DNA of 64,000 nt from Sphingomonas pokkalii (GTDB lineage: Bacteria; Pseudomonadota; Alphaproteobacteria; Sphingomonadales; Sphingomonadaceae): contig NZ_QENQ01000001.1 of NCBI RefSeq assembly GCF_003096275.1, positions 1,605,855-1,669,854 on the forward strand, in the 5' to 3' direction. Positions 45,714 through 55,755 of the stretch are shown here, piece after piece. The notes under the pieces were generated by a model that made no database searches, was not told where the DNA came from, and saw only the letters and a list, made by a program, of their open reading frames with translations. Each line of letters starts with the position of its first letter. Within the stretch, counting starts at the first letter, position 1. The translations under genes were made by a program, and so were the position numbers.

Positions 45714-46538
45714 ATGGGTGCAACCGCGACACAGGCTGTCGATGAAGGCCGCTACAAGGAAGGCAAGGCCGAGGACGCGTTTCGCCAGTATGACGCCGCC
45801 GCCGTTCCGGGCGTCGCGCAGTTTTATCGCAACAATCATGAGCAGATGACCGTCGACTATGTGCTGCGCAAGGAAGCCGAATATTTCGGCCTGACGCGGG
45901 GACAGAAGTCGATCTGGGAGGCCGCCGAATTTCTGAATGCGCTGGTCGACGAGAGCGATCCGGACACCGATCTGTCGCAGACCGATCACCTGTTGCAGAC
46001 GTCGGAGGCGATGCGCCGCGACGGACAGCCGCGCTGGATGATCCTGACGGGCTTCCTGCACGATCTGGGCAAATGCCTGTGCCTGTGGGGCGAGCCGCAA
46101 TGGGGCGTGGTCGGCGATACCTATCCCGTGGGCTGCGCCTGGTCGGAGCATATTGTCTTCCACGAATATTTCGCCGGCAACCCGGATCGCAACGTACCGG
46201 AATACCAGACGAAATATGGTATCTACGAACCCAATTGCGGCCTTGAGAAGGTGCATATGTCGTTCGGCCACGATGGCTATATCGCCGAGGTGATGAAGCC
46301 CTATCTGCCGGATGAAGCGCTGTACATGCTCCGCTTCCATTCCTTCTATCCGTGGCACAAGCATGGCGCCTATGATCATTTGTGCAATGACAAGGATCGC
46401 GCCATGCTGAAGTGGGTGCTGGAGTTCAACAAGTACGACCTGTACTCGAAAGGTCATGCCAAGCCGGACCTGGCCCAGCTGAAGCCCTATTATGATGATC
46501 TGTTTGCCGAGTTCCTGCCTGCGCAGCTCGCCTGGTAG
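45714..46538 (+). CDS. Myo-inositol oxygenase
   Basis: 274 aa, MIOX family at the usual length. The HD-domain di-iron ligands are visible: His 92 in DHLLQTSEAMRRDG, His 116-Asp 117 in LTGFLHDLGKCLCLWGE, GWAC-like SEHIVFHEYF, MSFGHDGYIAEV and FHSFYPWHKHGAYDHL. The family converts myo-inositol with oxygen to D-glucuronate. It is best known from eukaryotes and is patchy in bacteria. Divergent from the transporter unit with LacI-type palindromes between, so induction by its substrate is likely. Confidence 0.92.
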   Translation: MGATATQAVDEGRYKEGKAEDAFRQYDAAAVPGVAQFYRNNHEQMTVDYVLRKEAEYFGLTRGQKSIWEAAEFLNALVDESDPDTDLSQTDHLLQTSEAMRRDGQPRWMILTGFLHDLGKCLCLWGEPQWGVVGDTYPVGCAWSEHIVFHEYFAGNPDRNVPEYQTKYGIYEPNCGLEKVHMSFGHDGYIAEVMKPYLPDEALYMLRFHSFYPWHKHGAYDHLCNDKDRAMLKWVLEFNKYDLYSKGHAKPDLAQLKPYYDDLFAEFLPAQLAW

Positions 46539-46627
46539 AAACCTTGTCGAGGAGCGTCCTGCGGACAACTGTGATGATCTGGCGCGGGCGATAGGCTGTC
46601 GTTTACGGATCAGGGCGTTGAGGGGTG

Positions 46628-47785
46628 TCACCCGACAGGGGTATCGATCGCCGATAGGATCGCCGAGTGGATGCCGATCCGGGCTTCGGCGATGCGCTTG
46701 TTGTCGCGGGTGGGGTTCACCCGGTTCGTCAGCAGCACGATGAAGGCGTGGCGACGCCGGTCGATGTAGAGCGAGGTGCCGGTGAAGCCGGTATGGATCA
46801 ACGCGTCCGGGGATGCGCGCGGACCGGCGAAGCTGCCCGACGCCTCCGTCATGTCCCATCCAAGCGCGCGCGACGTTCCCGGCGGTTCGGACTGGCGGGT
46901 GGTGAAGGCGGCGATGCTGGCGGGTTTCAGCAGTCCCCTGCCATGGTGCAGATAGAGTTCGGCGAGCTTTGCGAGATCCCGTGCGGTCGAGAAGAGGCCG
47001 GCATGTCCGGCGACCCCGCCCAGCACATAGGCATTTTCGTCATGCACCACCCCCCGCACCAGCCGGTGGCGGAACATGTCGTCCTGCTCGGTCGGCGGAA
47101 TCCTGGCGAACTGGCTTGCCGGCGGGTTGAACCCGGTATCCTTCATGTTGAGCGGCGCGAAGGCGTTGTCGTGCAGGAAGCGGTCCAGCGGCTGGCCTGA
47201 GAGGCGCTCGACGATCTCGCCCATCAGGATCATGTTCTCGTCGCGATACTGATAGCGCGAACCGGGTTTCCACGCGACCGGCATGTGATCGATCAGGGCG
47301 AGCAGCTCCTGCCGGTTGCGGCTGTGCTGCCAGAGGAGATCGGTGGTGAACAGGCCGGAGCTGTGGCTGAGCAGGTGGCGGACGGTGATCCGCGCATGTC
47401 CGGGCGTGCCGGCAAAGGCCGGGAGATAGGCGATCACCGGCCGGTCCAGGTCCAGCAGCCCGCGGTTGTAGAGAAGCTCGGCGGCGGTGGTGGTGCCGAC
47501 CACCTTGGTGAGCGAGGCGAGATCGAAGATCGCGTCGCGGGGCATGGGGGGCGCATCCGGTGCGGACGACAGCTTCCCGAAGCTCCGCAGCGCCACCCGC
47601 CGCCCGTGCATACCGATCGCGACGACAGCCCCTGGAAAGGCCTTACCCACCCAGGAGTCGATCTCGTCAAAGGCGGCGGCGAACCGCAGGTCGCGCGCCG
47701 TGGCGGCGGCCGCACGCCCGGCGCGGCCGGCGAACAGCGGCGCGACGGCCATCGCCTGCACAAAGCGCCGCCGTCCGATCCTCAT
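46628..47785 (-). CDS. Exported serine hydrolase, beta-lactamase fold
   Basis: 385 aa from ATG 47785. The N-terminus has a Tat-like signal (RRRFVQAMAVAPLFAGRAG). SxxK is SLTK at residues 91-94; ISHSSGLF-type segment LLSHSSGL; the second motif reads YQYRDENMI rather than the common YSN; a late HTGFTGTS corresponds to the third motif. Such proteins include esterases and D-aminopeptidases. It overlaps the acylase gene by 4 bp and is third in the TonB receptor-acylase-hydrolase operon, so action on peptide or amide products of D-amino acids is suggested. Confidence 0.88.
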   Translation of the reverse strand: MRIGRRRFVQAMAVAPLFAGRAGRAAAATARDLRFAAAFDEIDSWVGKAFPGAVVAIGMHGRRVALRSFGKLSSAPDAPPMPRDAIFDLASLTKVVGTTTAAELLYNRGLLDLDRPVIAYLPAFAGTPGHARITVRHLLSHSSGLFTTDLLWQHSRNRQELLALIDHMPVAWKPGSRYQYRDENMILMGEIVERLSGQPLDRFLHDNAFAPLNMKDTGFNPPASQFARIPPTEQDDMFRHRLVRGVVHDENAYVLGGVAGHAGLFSTARDLAKLAELYLHHGRGLLKPASIAAFTTRQSEPPGTSRALGWDMTEASGSFAGPRASPDALIHTGFTGTSLYIDRRRHAFIVLLTNRVNPTRDNKRIAEARIGIHSAILSAIDTPVG

Positions 47786-50166
47786 GGGTGAAGCTCCGTG
47801 ACGTGGCGAACATGCGCGTCCACCGCCTGACGGCTGAACGGAAACGGCCGCGCCTGGCCGGCCAGCCATGGCGCATAGCTGTCGCGATAATGCGGGGAAC
47901 GGGGATCGATCGACTGGCCGGGCAGAGCGAGGACGCGGCTGGCATCCCAATTGCCGACATCGCAGACGACCAGGAAACTCGCGCCGTGGCTGACGGTGCA
48001 GTCGCGGGCGGCGACATAGCCGCGCGCCATCACGGTGAAGCCGTCGCCGCCCGAACGGCCGCCCTCGATCGCGGGCAGCGCCGCGGCGATTGCGGGGCGG
48101 CTCGACAGTGGGTGGCGGAGGACGACGCGGTGGGCATCGCCCCAGCGCCAATCCGCCGGATCGGCACCGAATGTGCGCAGCGCCGCCTCCCAGGCCCGCC
48201 CGAGCGACGCCGCCAGCAGCGCATCGCGCGCCGCTTCCGGCTGGGCCCCAAGCCGTGCGTCGGGGCGGGTCAGCAGCGCGAGCATCGGCCGCGGATCGAT
48301 CGACTTGACGAGGTCACGCGCGGCTTCCGGCACGATCGCTTCCAGGCAGGCCTTGCCGAGTTCGATCCACAGCATCTCGAACAGCGCGGCGGGGGCGCTG
48401 TCCACCCCCAGCCGGGCGTCCCAGCCGCGCAGCATGGCGGCCGCCTGCGCCGCCGTGCCTTCGAGCCCCCGCGGCAACAGCGGCACCAGCGCCTGCGCGG
48501 GCAGCGACAGATCGTCATGCTGCAACGCCACGCTGTCGTTCAGGCCGTGTCTGCCCGGCCTGCCCAGCACCTGCGCGATGCGATCATAGCGATAGGGCGC
48601 GTTCCAGGTGAAGCTCGTCACGCGCTTGCCCGGCGACCAGTCCGGCGGAAGGTTGAACTGGTTGGCCGAGGCGAACCAGCCGCTTTCGGGGTTCCGGAGC
48701 GACGGCATCTCCGCGGCCGGGAGGATGCCCTGCCAATCGTATTGCCCGTCGCCCGGCACCGGCAACAGCCCGTCATGCCGGGTGCGGACCGGCACATGGC
48801 CGAGCAGCCGCCAGCCGATATTGCCGTCGATATCGGCATAATGGAGGTTGGTCGGCGCCACATGCAGCCGCGCCGCCTGGGCGAGCTCGTCCCAGTTCCT
48901 GGCGAGGTTGAGCGCGATGATGGCGAAGGTCATGTTGGCGCCGGGACGCAGCGAGACCGAGGCCATCGCGGTGGCGCGGTGACGGGCGGGATCGTGCAGC
49001 AGGACCGGGCCGTGTTCGGCGGTGCGGACCGTCACCACCACATCTGCGGCGTCCTTCACACGGATCACTTCGGTCACCGTTGCGAACCGCTTCCATTGGC
49101 CCTGGTGGCGGTAGCATTCGGGATCGTCGGGCTTCAGTTCCAGGACGTACAGATCTTCCTGATCGATATGCGAATTGGTCCGTCCGAAAGCGTAATAGTC
49201 GGTATGGCCCTGCATGATGCCGGGCATCCCCGGGCTGCCGGCACCGATCACGTCGAAGCCGGGCGCGGTCAGATGGGCGAGGTGGCGGGGCGAAAAGCCG
49301 CCGATGCCGAGATGCGGATCATTGGCGAGGATCGGGCGACCGGTGGCGGAACGCGCTGCCGAGATCGTCCAGGCGTTGCTGCCATGGGCTTCGCGATCGA
49401 GCCGATCATAGACCGGATCGTAATAGGCAAGCACCGCATCGCTCCAGGGCAGGGGACCTTCGGTTTCGCCGAGGATGCCCAGATCGGCCTTCGACACGGC
49501 CGCGAGATCGAGACCCTCGGGCAGCCGGGGCTTCCAATCCCAGGCCAGCGGCGCGATCAGCGCGTCGAGATCCAGCAATCCGCGCGCGGCCAGCTGGGCG
49601 CGGCGGACCTCGTCGGCGGTGCTGCCCATATCGCCGCTGCGGATGCGAACCAGATCGGCAATGTGCCAGTGCAGCGGCCGCAGCTGCAGCACGCCATATT
49701 CGGGTGGCAGCAACGACGGGTCTGCTTCCAGCTCGGCGATGCGGGCGTTGATCCCGTCGACATAGGCACGGGCACAGGCTGCGACGTCGGCAGGCAGGCT
49801 GGCCAGCTCCGCGTCGACATCGCCGCGATAGAGGCGCAGGCGGGCGGCATGATCATGGGGGACAAAGCGGGCGCCGAACGCTTCCGCCAGCCGGCCGAGA
49901 TCACGTCGCAGCTGAAGGTCGATCTGGAACAGCCGATCGCGGGCGACGACATAGCCCTGCCCGAAATAGGCATCGGGAATGGAGGACGCCCGGATATGCG
50001 GCACCCCCCATGCGTCGTCGGCGATGGTCACGGGGCCCCGTATGCCCATGGCGTTCACCCTCCTCGCAGGCTTGGTACGCCCAATCCGCGCCATCGCCGT
50101 GCTGCCCCATCCGGCACAGGCGATCGCCGCACAGGATTGGAGGAGGGCGCGGCGGGGATGGATCAC
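47782..50166 (-). CDS. Penicillin-acylase-family (Ntn) hydrolase 1
   Basis: 794 aa from GTG 50166, which begins an export-type sequence (RRALLQSCAAIACAGWGSTA); the frame extends upstream antiphase to the receptor gene. Family motifs: DAWGVPHIRASS, ARDRLFQIDLQLR, and the autoprocessing site GSNAW with nucleophile Ser about 263, followed by GRPILANDPHLGIGGF. A mature enzyme would be alpha/beta chains in the periplasm. It hydrolyses an acyl amide; homologues act on penicillin G, acyl-homoserine lactones or N-acyl amino acids. About 38 bp after the receptor stop, same strand. Paralogue of the acylase at 53419. Confidence 0.92.
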   Translation of the reverse strand: MIHPRRALLQSCAAIACAGWGSTAMARIGRTKPARRVNAMGIRGPVTIADDAWGVPHIRASSIPDAYFGQGYVVARDRLFQIDLQLRRDLGRLAEAFGARFVPHDHAARLRLYRGDVDAELASLPADVAACARAYVDGINARIAELEADPSLLPPEYGVLQLRPLHWHIADLVRIRSGDMGSTADEVRRAQLAARGLLDLDALIAPLAWDWKPRLPEGLDLAAVSKADLGILGETEGPLPWSDAVLAYYDPVYDRLDREAHGSNAWTISAARSATGRPILANDPHLGIGGFSPRHLAHLTAPGFDVIGAGSPGMPGIMQGHTDYYAFGRTNSHIDQEDLYVLELKPDDPECYRHQGQWKRFATVTEVIRVKDAADVVVTVRTAEHGPVLLHDPARHRATAMASVSLRPGANMTFAIIALNLARNWDELAQAARLHVAPTNLHYADIDGNIGWRLLGHVPVRTRHDGLLPVPGDGQYDWQGILPAAEMPSLRNPESGWFASANQFNLPPDWSPGKRVTSFTWNAPYRYDRIAQVLGRPGRHGLNDSVALQHDDLSLPAQALVPLLPRGLEGTAAQAAAMLRGWDARLGVDSAPAALFEMLWIELGKACLEAIVPEAARDLVKSIDPRPMLALLTRPDARLGAQPEAARDALLAASLGRAWEAALRTFGADPADWRWGDAHRVVLRHPLSSRPAIAAALPAIEGGRSGGDGFTVMARGYVAARDCTVSHGASFLVVCDVGNWDASRVLALPGQSIDPRSPHYRDSYAPWLAGQARPFPFSRQAVDAHVRHVTELHP

Positions 50167-50204
50167 GCGCAGCCCCACAGAGGCGCCATCCCCGCCCTGG
50201 CTGC

Positions 50205-53162
50205 TCACCGCATCTCGAACCGGACGCCGACGCGGAAGGCGCGCCCCAGCAGGTCCGAATAGGTGCTGTTCGCTGCCAGCCCGGTTTCGGGCAGCAGGAT
50301 CGGATCGCGATCGAGCAGGTTGGTGACGTTCAGGAACACCTCGCCGCGCATGCGATCGCCCTGCGTGATCTTGGCGGTCAGGTTCAGATCGACATAGGCC
50401 GCACCCGAAATGTGGTTGTTGTCGATCGTCGGGAACTGCGAGACCGTCGCGGCGGGGCGCCCGACCGGGCAATTTCCGTTGCAGACGATATAGTTGTTAC
50501 CATAGGTGCCGCTGCTCACGCCGCGTACGGTGCCGGTGACCGAGAAGTGATCGGTCTCGTAGCTGGCGTTGACGCGATAGATCCACTTGGGCGGGCTGAT
50601 CCCGCTCAGCTGGCCGACGGCATCGACGGGCACCACGTTCGGCACGCCGCTGTCGGTGATGTTGTGGATGTAGCGGGTCGCCAGGCCGTGCAAGGTGATG
50701 GCGCCGGGCGCTTTGCCGAAGATCTGGTCGAGCGCGACGCGGTAGCCCGCATCGAAATCGATGCCACGTACCCATTGGCGGGCGAAGTTGAACGGGCTGG
50801 CCTTGAAGAACAACTCGCGATCGCCCGTCGGATCGGGACCATAGGCGTTGCAGAACTCTTTCCGCCCTTCATAGCAGCGGTTGATGATGTCCTGCGCGAA
50901 GAACTGGCCGATCGCATCCTTCAGCTTGATGTCGAACCCGTCGACTGAGGCCGAGAAGCCGCGCAGGAAGCGGGGCTGGAGCACGACGCCGATATTGACC
51001 GAGTCCGCCTTTTCCGGACGGAGATTGGGGTTGCCGGTGGTCAGTTCGCGGAAGGTGACGGTGGTACGCCCGGTCGCCGGGTCGGTCAGCGTATTGGTGC
51101 GCGAGGTGCCCGACTGGAACAGCTCGCTGAGGTTGGGCGCGCGGATGTCGCGCGAGCGGGTGGCGCGGAAGCGGATATCCTCGATCGGCTGCCAGGTGGC
51201 GCCGACCTTCCACGTCGTGACATAGCCCGAGGTGGAATAATCGGTCGCACGGACCGCGCCGTTGAACTCGATGCCCAGCCCGAGCGGGACGACGGTTTCG
51301 AGATAGGCTTCCTTGACGTTGTAGCTGCCGAAGGTGGGCAGGAAGTTGCCGACCGACCAGCCGGTCTGGAAGTCGGTAGGCACGAAGCCGGAAACCGATT
51401 CCTTGCGATATTCGCCACCCACCGCGATGCTGACGTCGCCCGCCCAGGTCGCGAACGGCGTCAGCGAGAGGTTGGCGCCCACGACCGTCTGCTTCAGCTT
51501 CTGGTCGCGATAGGGATCGCCGAGCACATAGTCGATCGCGGCGGGGTTGGTCACGCCGAGGCCCAGCCGGTTGAGCGGCACACACCCATTGGTCGGTGCG
51601 GTGAGCGACGAGCGGCACACCGTCGTCCCCGCCGGCACGCCGAGCGCGTTGCCTGCAGGCGCTGCGACGGCATCGGTCGCGTTGGCCATGCGGGTGGTGT
51701 TCATGATGTCGCGCAACTGCTCGTGCGCATTGGTCTCGCCATATTGGGCATAGGCGTTCCACACCGCCTTCTTGCCGAACGCCTGGAACTCGCCCTCCGC
51801 GCCGATCGCGTAACGCTGCACATCGCGGGTGCTGTTGTTCTTGCGATAGGGCAGGTCGACGGCGGTGGTGCCGATCGTCACCGAGGTGACGGCGGTGCGC
51901 TCCGCCGGGGTGATGAGCCCGGCCGAAACGGCGTTGGCCAGGGCGGTCTGCAAATAGGGATTGGCGGCGCTGAGCGTGGTGCTGGTGGTCAATTGCGGGC
52001 CGGCGTTGAACAGCGTCTTCTGCCAGTTGTACGATGCCTCGGCGAAGATCGACACGCCGCTCGCGACGTCGTAGCTCACGCGGCCGAACACGCCGCGGCG
52101 ATCGTCGTCGGCGTCGAGGCCGATGTTGCGGCCCTGATCGTTCAGCTGCCAGTCGCCGCCCTGGGTGAGCGACGGAGCGGTGGCACCGCCAAGGGCAGGG
52201 AAGGTGAGGGCGCCATATTGGAACTGGCGCGCGGCACCGCCATTGCCGAAATAGATGCCACGCAGCCGGTTGGCCACGCCACCGCTGGAATTGAGGATGA
52301 TCCCGCCCGGGGTCGCGTTGGCGACGCCCACCGGCTGCCGGATCAGATATTGCGGCTGGCCGTTGGTGTTGGTGTAATTCGGGTTGGTGATGCGCACCCG
52401 CCCGCGCGCATTCCAATCGCGGTCGACCTGGAAGATGCCGTCGCGGTGCGCCCACTCGCCGCTCAGCAGGACATGGCCGCGATCGTCGCTGCCGAAGGCG
52501 GTGCCGGCGGCGAGGCTGAACGAATAGTTGGCGCCGTCACCGCGCCCGGTGATGCCGCTGTCGGCGCTGGCCTTGATGCCGGTATATTTCTTGTCGAGCA
52601 CGAAGTTGACGACGCCTGCCACGGCGTCCGAACCATAGGCGGCCGAAGCGCCGCCGGTGACGATCTCGACGCTCTTCACCAACGCCTGCGGGAAGGTGTT
52701 GACGTCGACCAGCCCGGTTACGGACGATCCTACCGTCCGTCGACCGTCGAGCAGCACCAGCGTGCGAATCTCGCCCAGCCCGCGCAGGTTGAGTGCGTTG
52801 ATGCCGGCGAGGCCGGAGCTGATCGCCAGCCGCGAATTGGAGGGTCGGGTGGAGCCTGCCAGTGCGGGCAACTGGTTGACGAAATCGGCGATGTTGTTGG
52901 TCGGGGACGTGTTGCGGATATCCTCCTGCGTCGCCACCGTCAGCGGCGTCGGCGATTGGAAGCCGTTGCGCACGATGCGTGTCCCGGTGACGATCAGGTC
53001 GTCGGGGGAGACGCTCTCCGCTTCGCTGCGCGCCTGGGCTGCCTCGGTGCCGACGGATGTCTCGGTCTGGGCGAAAGCCGGCGCTGCCAGCGCCATCGAC
53101 AAGGCGGTCAGCCCCGTCCCGGCTGAAAGTAGCCGGCGCCATGATCCGTCGGTCATCTGCAA
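50205..53162 (-). CDS. TonB-dependent outer-membrane receptor
   Basis: 985 aa. Signal peptide (about 1-31, ending FAQ), TonB-box-like DDLIVTGTRI at about 54-63, plug domain (NIADFVNQLPALAG, LNLRGLGEIRTLVLLDGRRT, VEIVTGGASAAYGSDAVAGV) and a long beta-barrel ending in a terminal aromatic-rich strand (RAFRVGVRFEMR). It imports a substrate too big for porins. The neighbours (acylases, D-aminoacylase, D-Glu enzymes) suggest acylated peptides or amino acids. First gene of a leftward operon, divergent from the second acylase. Confidence 0.95.
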   Translation of the reverse strand: MQMTDGSWRRLLSAGTGLTALSMALAAPAFAQTETSVGTEAAQARSEAESVSPDDLIVTGTRIVRNGFQSPTPLTVATQEDIRNTSPTNNIADFVNQLPALAGSTRPSNSRLAISSGLAGINALNLRGLGEIRTLVLLDGRRTVGSSVTGLVDVNTFPQALVKSVEIVTGGASAAYGSDAVAGVVNFVLDKKYTGIKASADSGITGRGDGANYSFSLAAGTAFGSDDRGHVLLSGEWAHRDGIFQVDRDWNARGRVRITNPNYTNTNGQPQYLIRQPVGVANATPGGIILNSSGGVANRLRGIYFGNGGAARQFQYGALTFPALGGATAPSLTQGGDWQLNDQGRNIGLDADDDRRGVFGRVSYDVASGVSIFAEASYNWQKTLFNAGPQLTTSTTLSAANPYLQTALANAVSAGLITPAERTAVTSVTIGTTAVDLPYRKNNSTRDVQRYAIGAEGEFQAFGKKAVWNAYAQYGETNAHEQLRDIMNTTRMANATDAVAAPAGNALGVPAGTTVCRSSLTAPTNGCVPLNRLGLGVTNPAAIDYVLGDPYRDQKLKQTVVGANLSLTPFATWAGDVSIAVGGEYRKESVSGFVPTDFQTGWSVGNFLPTFGSYNVKEAYLETVVPLGLGIEFNGAVRATDYSTSGYVTTWKVGATWQPIEDIRFRATRSRDIRAPNLSELFQSGTSRTNTLTDPATGRTTVTFRELTTGNPNLRPEKADSVNIGVVLQPRFLRGFSASVDGFDIKLKDAIGQFFAQDIINRCYEGRKEFCNAYGPDPTGDRELFFKASPFNFARQWVRGIDFDAGYRVALDQIFGKAPGAITLHGLATRYIHNITDSGVPNVVPVDAVGQLSGISPPKWIYRVNASYETDHFSVTGTVRGVSSGTYGNNYIVCNGNCPVGRPAATVSQFPTIDNNHISGAAYVDLNLTAKITQGDRMRGEVFLNVTNLLDRDPILLPETGLAANSTYSDLLGRAFRVGVRFEMR

Positions 53163-53418
53163 TCCCCCTTCATATATGCGCCTGGAGCGTGATTTCCCTG
53201 CGGACGGTCATGTTCTTGTCGCTGATCCGTGCTGTAGGCGATGGTGCCGGGCGAATGCGCGCCAGGTCAAGGCTCCCGCGACAATCGATCGTTGGGTATG
53301 CCATAGCCTTGGATTATGGTGCGATTGCGCTGGCGTTGCGCCGCCTTATGCTCCCCTCCACGCGCCACGCCGCCCCTTCGAGGAGCATCGCGCCGCGTGG
53401 CTGGCACGAGGGGACATC
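53163..53418. promoter_or_regulatory. Divergent promoter region of the D-amino-acid cluster
   Basis: 256 bp between the TonB receptor (leftward) and acylase 2 (rightward). Both main transcripts of the cluster must start here. I cannot identify a certain -35/-10 or a LysR box; the LysR gene lies 7 kb to the right. Confidence 0.5.
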
Positions 53419-55755
53419 ATGGTCGATCGCCGCAGCTTCCTGTTCGGCGCCACCGCGTTCGGCGCGGTCGGCACTGCGCGCGCGCAGGCGTGGCCGGTCG
53501 AGGTGCCTTCCCACGCGACCGTTGCAGGGCTGTCGCAGCCGATCGAGATCGTCGACGACCGCTGGGGCGTGCCGCACATCCGCGCCGCGACCAAGGCGGA
53601 TGCCTTTTTCGGCCAGGGCTATGTCGTCGCGCGCGACCGGCTGTTTCAGATCGATTTCGGGCATCGCCGTGCCATGGGGCGGATGGCGGAAGTGTTCGGT
53701 GCCGATTTCGCCGAACATGATGCCGCTGCGCAGCTGTTCCATTATCGCGGCGATCTGGATGCGGAACTGGCCCGCATTCCGCGACCGGTGCTGGAATGCG
53801 TGCGGGGCTATGTCGCGGGGATCAATGCGCGCATCGCGGAGGTGGAGGGCGATCCGACGCTGTTGCCGCTGGAATACCGCATCCTGGGCGTGCTGCCGCT
53901 GCGCTGGGAGGTGCGCGACCTGGTGCTGGCGCGTGGCGGTTCGGTCGGCAATGTCGACGACGAGATCCGCCGCGCCCGGCTGGCGGCGATGGACCTGCTC
54001 GCGCTGGACCGGCTGGTCGCGCCGCTGCGCCCCGCCATCGCGATGACGGTGCCGGAGGGGCTGGATGCCGCGCAGGTGCGCGAGGCGGATATGGGCGTGC
54101 TGCGGCTGGGGCCGCTCCCGTTCGGCCGCGAGACCCCGACCCAGGACCCGGACGAGCTGCTCAGCGCCACCAATGCCGGATCGAACGCCTGGACGGTGGC
54201 CGGCAGCCGCACCGCCACCGGCCGCCCGATCCTGGCCAACGATCCGCATCTGGGCATCGGCGGGTTCGGGCCGCGCCATGTTGCCCATCTCACCGCCCCC
54301 GGCCTGGACGTGATCGGCGGCGGCGCGCCGGGGCTGGCAGGGATCATGCAGGGGCATACCGATCGCTTCGCCTTCGGCCGCACCAATTTCCACATCGACC
54401 AGGAAGACCTGTTCGTGCTGGAGCTCGATCCCCAGGACCCCGAACGCTACCGCCATGACGGCGGCTGGAAGCGCTTCACGCGCGTAGAGATCGATATTCC
54501 GGTAAAGGATGCCCCGCCGCACCGGGCGGTGCTGCGCTATGCCGTGCAGGGGCCGGTGGTGTCGCACGACCCCGGCCGGTTGCGCGCGACGGCGCTCGCC
54601 TCGGTAGGGATGCAGCCGGGCGGGTCGGGCGCCTTTTCGATGGTGGCGATCAACCTCGCACAGGATTGGGCCAGCCTGCGTGAGGCATTCAAGCTGCACC
54701 CGGCACCGACCAATTTCCATTATGCCGATGTGCGCGGACATCACGGTCGGCAGGTGATCGGCTTCTGGCCGCAGCGCAAGCGCGGCAACGGCCTGCTGCC
54801 GGTTCCAGGCGATGGCCGCTATGACTGGGTGGGGATGCGCGACTTCCGCGCCTTGCCCAGCGACTATGATCCGCCCGCGGGCTGGTTCGCCTCGGCCAAC
54901 CAGAACAACCTGCCGCCCGGCTGGCCCGCCGCGCGGAGCCCGGCCTATTCGTTCCGCGACTCCGCCCGCTACGATCGGATCGCACAGGTCTTGTCGAAGC
55001 AGACCCGCCACAGCATCGCCGACAGCATCGCGCTTCAGCACGACACGCTGTCGCTGCTGGCCCAGCGCTTCCAGGCGATGCTGCCGCGCCAGCCATCGCC
55101 CGGAGCCGCCGCCGCCACGGCGATGCTGGCCCGCTGGGACGCCCGGATCGACGGGGCGAGCGGCGCGGCGGCGCTCTACGAGATCGTGCTGCGCCAGCTC
55201 AACGCACAGATGCTCGCCGCGTTGGTGCCGGAAGGGGCGCGCAGCCTGATCCCGGCGATCGAGCCGCCCGAGCTGCTCCGTGTCGCCGCCGAGCGGCCGG
55301 ACCTGGTCGACGCGTCGCTCGCCGCCAGCTGGACGGAAGCGACGAAGCTGCTGGGCAGCGATCCCGCGGCATGGCGGTGGGACGCGCTCCACCGCGTCCG
55401 CATCGCCCATCCGCTGGCCCGCATCCCGGCGATCGCGGCGGCCTTTCCGCCGATCGAGGCGGGCGGCTCCGGCGGCGACAGCTTCACGGTGATGGCGCGC
55501 TGGCTGGGCAACGGGCCGGACTGGCGTGTCGGCGGCGGCGCGAGCTATCTCGAAGTGATCGATGTCGGCGACTGGGATCGTTCGGTGATGCTCAACCTGC
55601 CGGGCCAGTCCAACGATCCGCGCTCCCTCCATGCCCGCGACCAGACAATTCCCTGGATCGCCGGCACGATGCAGCCCATGCCGTTCAGCCGCGCCGCCGT
55701 GGATGCGGCGGCCGCCCGTACCACGCATCTCCACCCCGAAAGGAGCCCGCGATGA
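53419..55755 (+). CDS. Penicillin-acylase-family (Ntn) hydrolase 2
   Basis: 778 aa from ATG 53419 with GAGGGGAC upstream. Tat-type signal (MVDRRSFLFGATAFGAVG, cleavage after ARAQ). Same family marks as acylase 1: DDRWGVPHIRAATK, ARDRLFQIDFGHRR, autoprocessing site GSNAW (Ser about 255), GRPILANDPHLGIGGF, and FGRTNFHIDQEDLFVLEL. The two are co-linear paralogues of similar size, suggesting duplication with possible difference in acyl specificity. Its stop overlaps the D-aminoacylase ATG (ATGA). Confidence 0.92.
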   Translation: MVDRRSFLFGATAFGAVGTARAQAWPVEVPSHATVAGLSQPIEIVDDRWGVPHIRAATKADAFFGQGYVVARDRLFQIDFGHRRAMGRMAEVFGADFAEHDAAAQLFHYRGDLDAELARIPRPVLECVRGYVAGINARIAEVEGDPTLLPLEYRILGVLPLRWEVRDLVLARGGSVGNVDDEIRRARLAAMDLLALDRLVAPLRPAIAMTVPEGLDAAQVREADMGVLRLGPLPFGRETPTQDPDELLSATNAGSNAWTVAGSRTATGRPILANDPHLGIGGFGPRHVAHLTAPGLDVIGGGAPGLAGIMQGHTDRFAFGRTNFHIDQEDLFVLELDPQDPERYRHDGGWKRFTRVEIDIPVKDAPPHRAVLRYAVQGPVVSHDPGRLRATALASVGMQPGGSGAFSMVAINLAQDWASLREAFKLHPAPTNFHYADVRGHHGRQVIGFWPQRKRGNGLLPVPGDGRYDWVGMRDFRALPSDYDPPAGWFASANQNNLPPGWPAARSPAYSFRDSARYDRIAQVLSKQTRHSIADSIALQHDTLSLLAQRFQAMLPRQPSPGAAAATAMLARWDARIDGASGAAALYEIVLRQLNAQMLAALVPEGARSLIPAIEPPELLRVAAERPDLVDASLAASWTEATKLLGSDPAAWRWDALHRVRIAHPLARIPAIAAAFPPIEAGGSGGDSFTVMARWLGNGPDWRVGGGASYLEVIDVGDWDRSVMLNLPGQSNDPRSLHARDQTIPWIAGTMQPMPFSRAAVDAAAARTTHLHPERSPR

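Noticed and set aside
47560-50262. 900-codon plus-strand frame over acylase 1
   Set aside because: Shadow of the acylase gene on the other strand; no domain seen.
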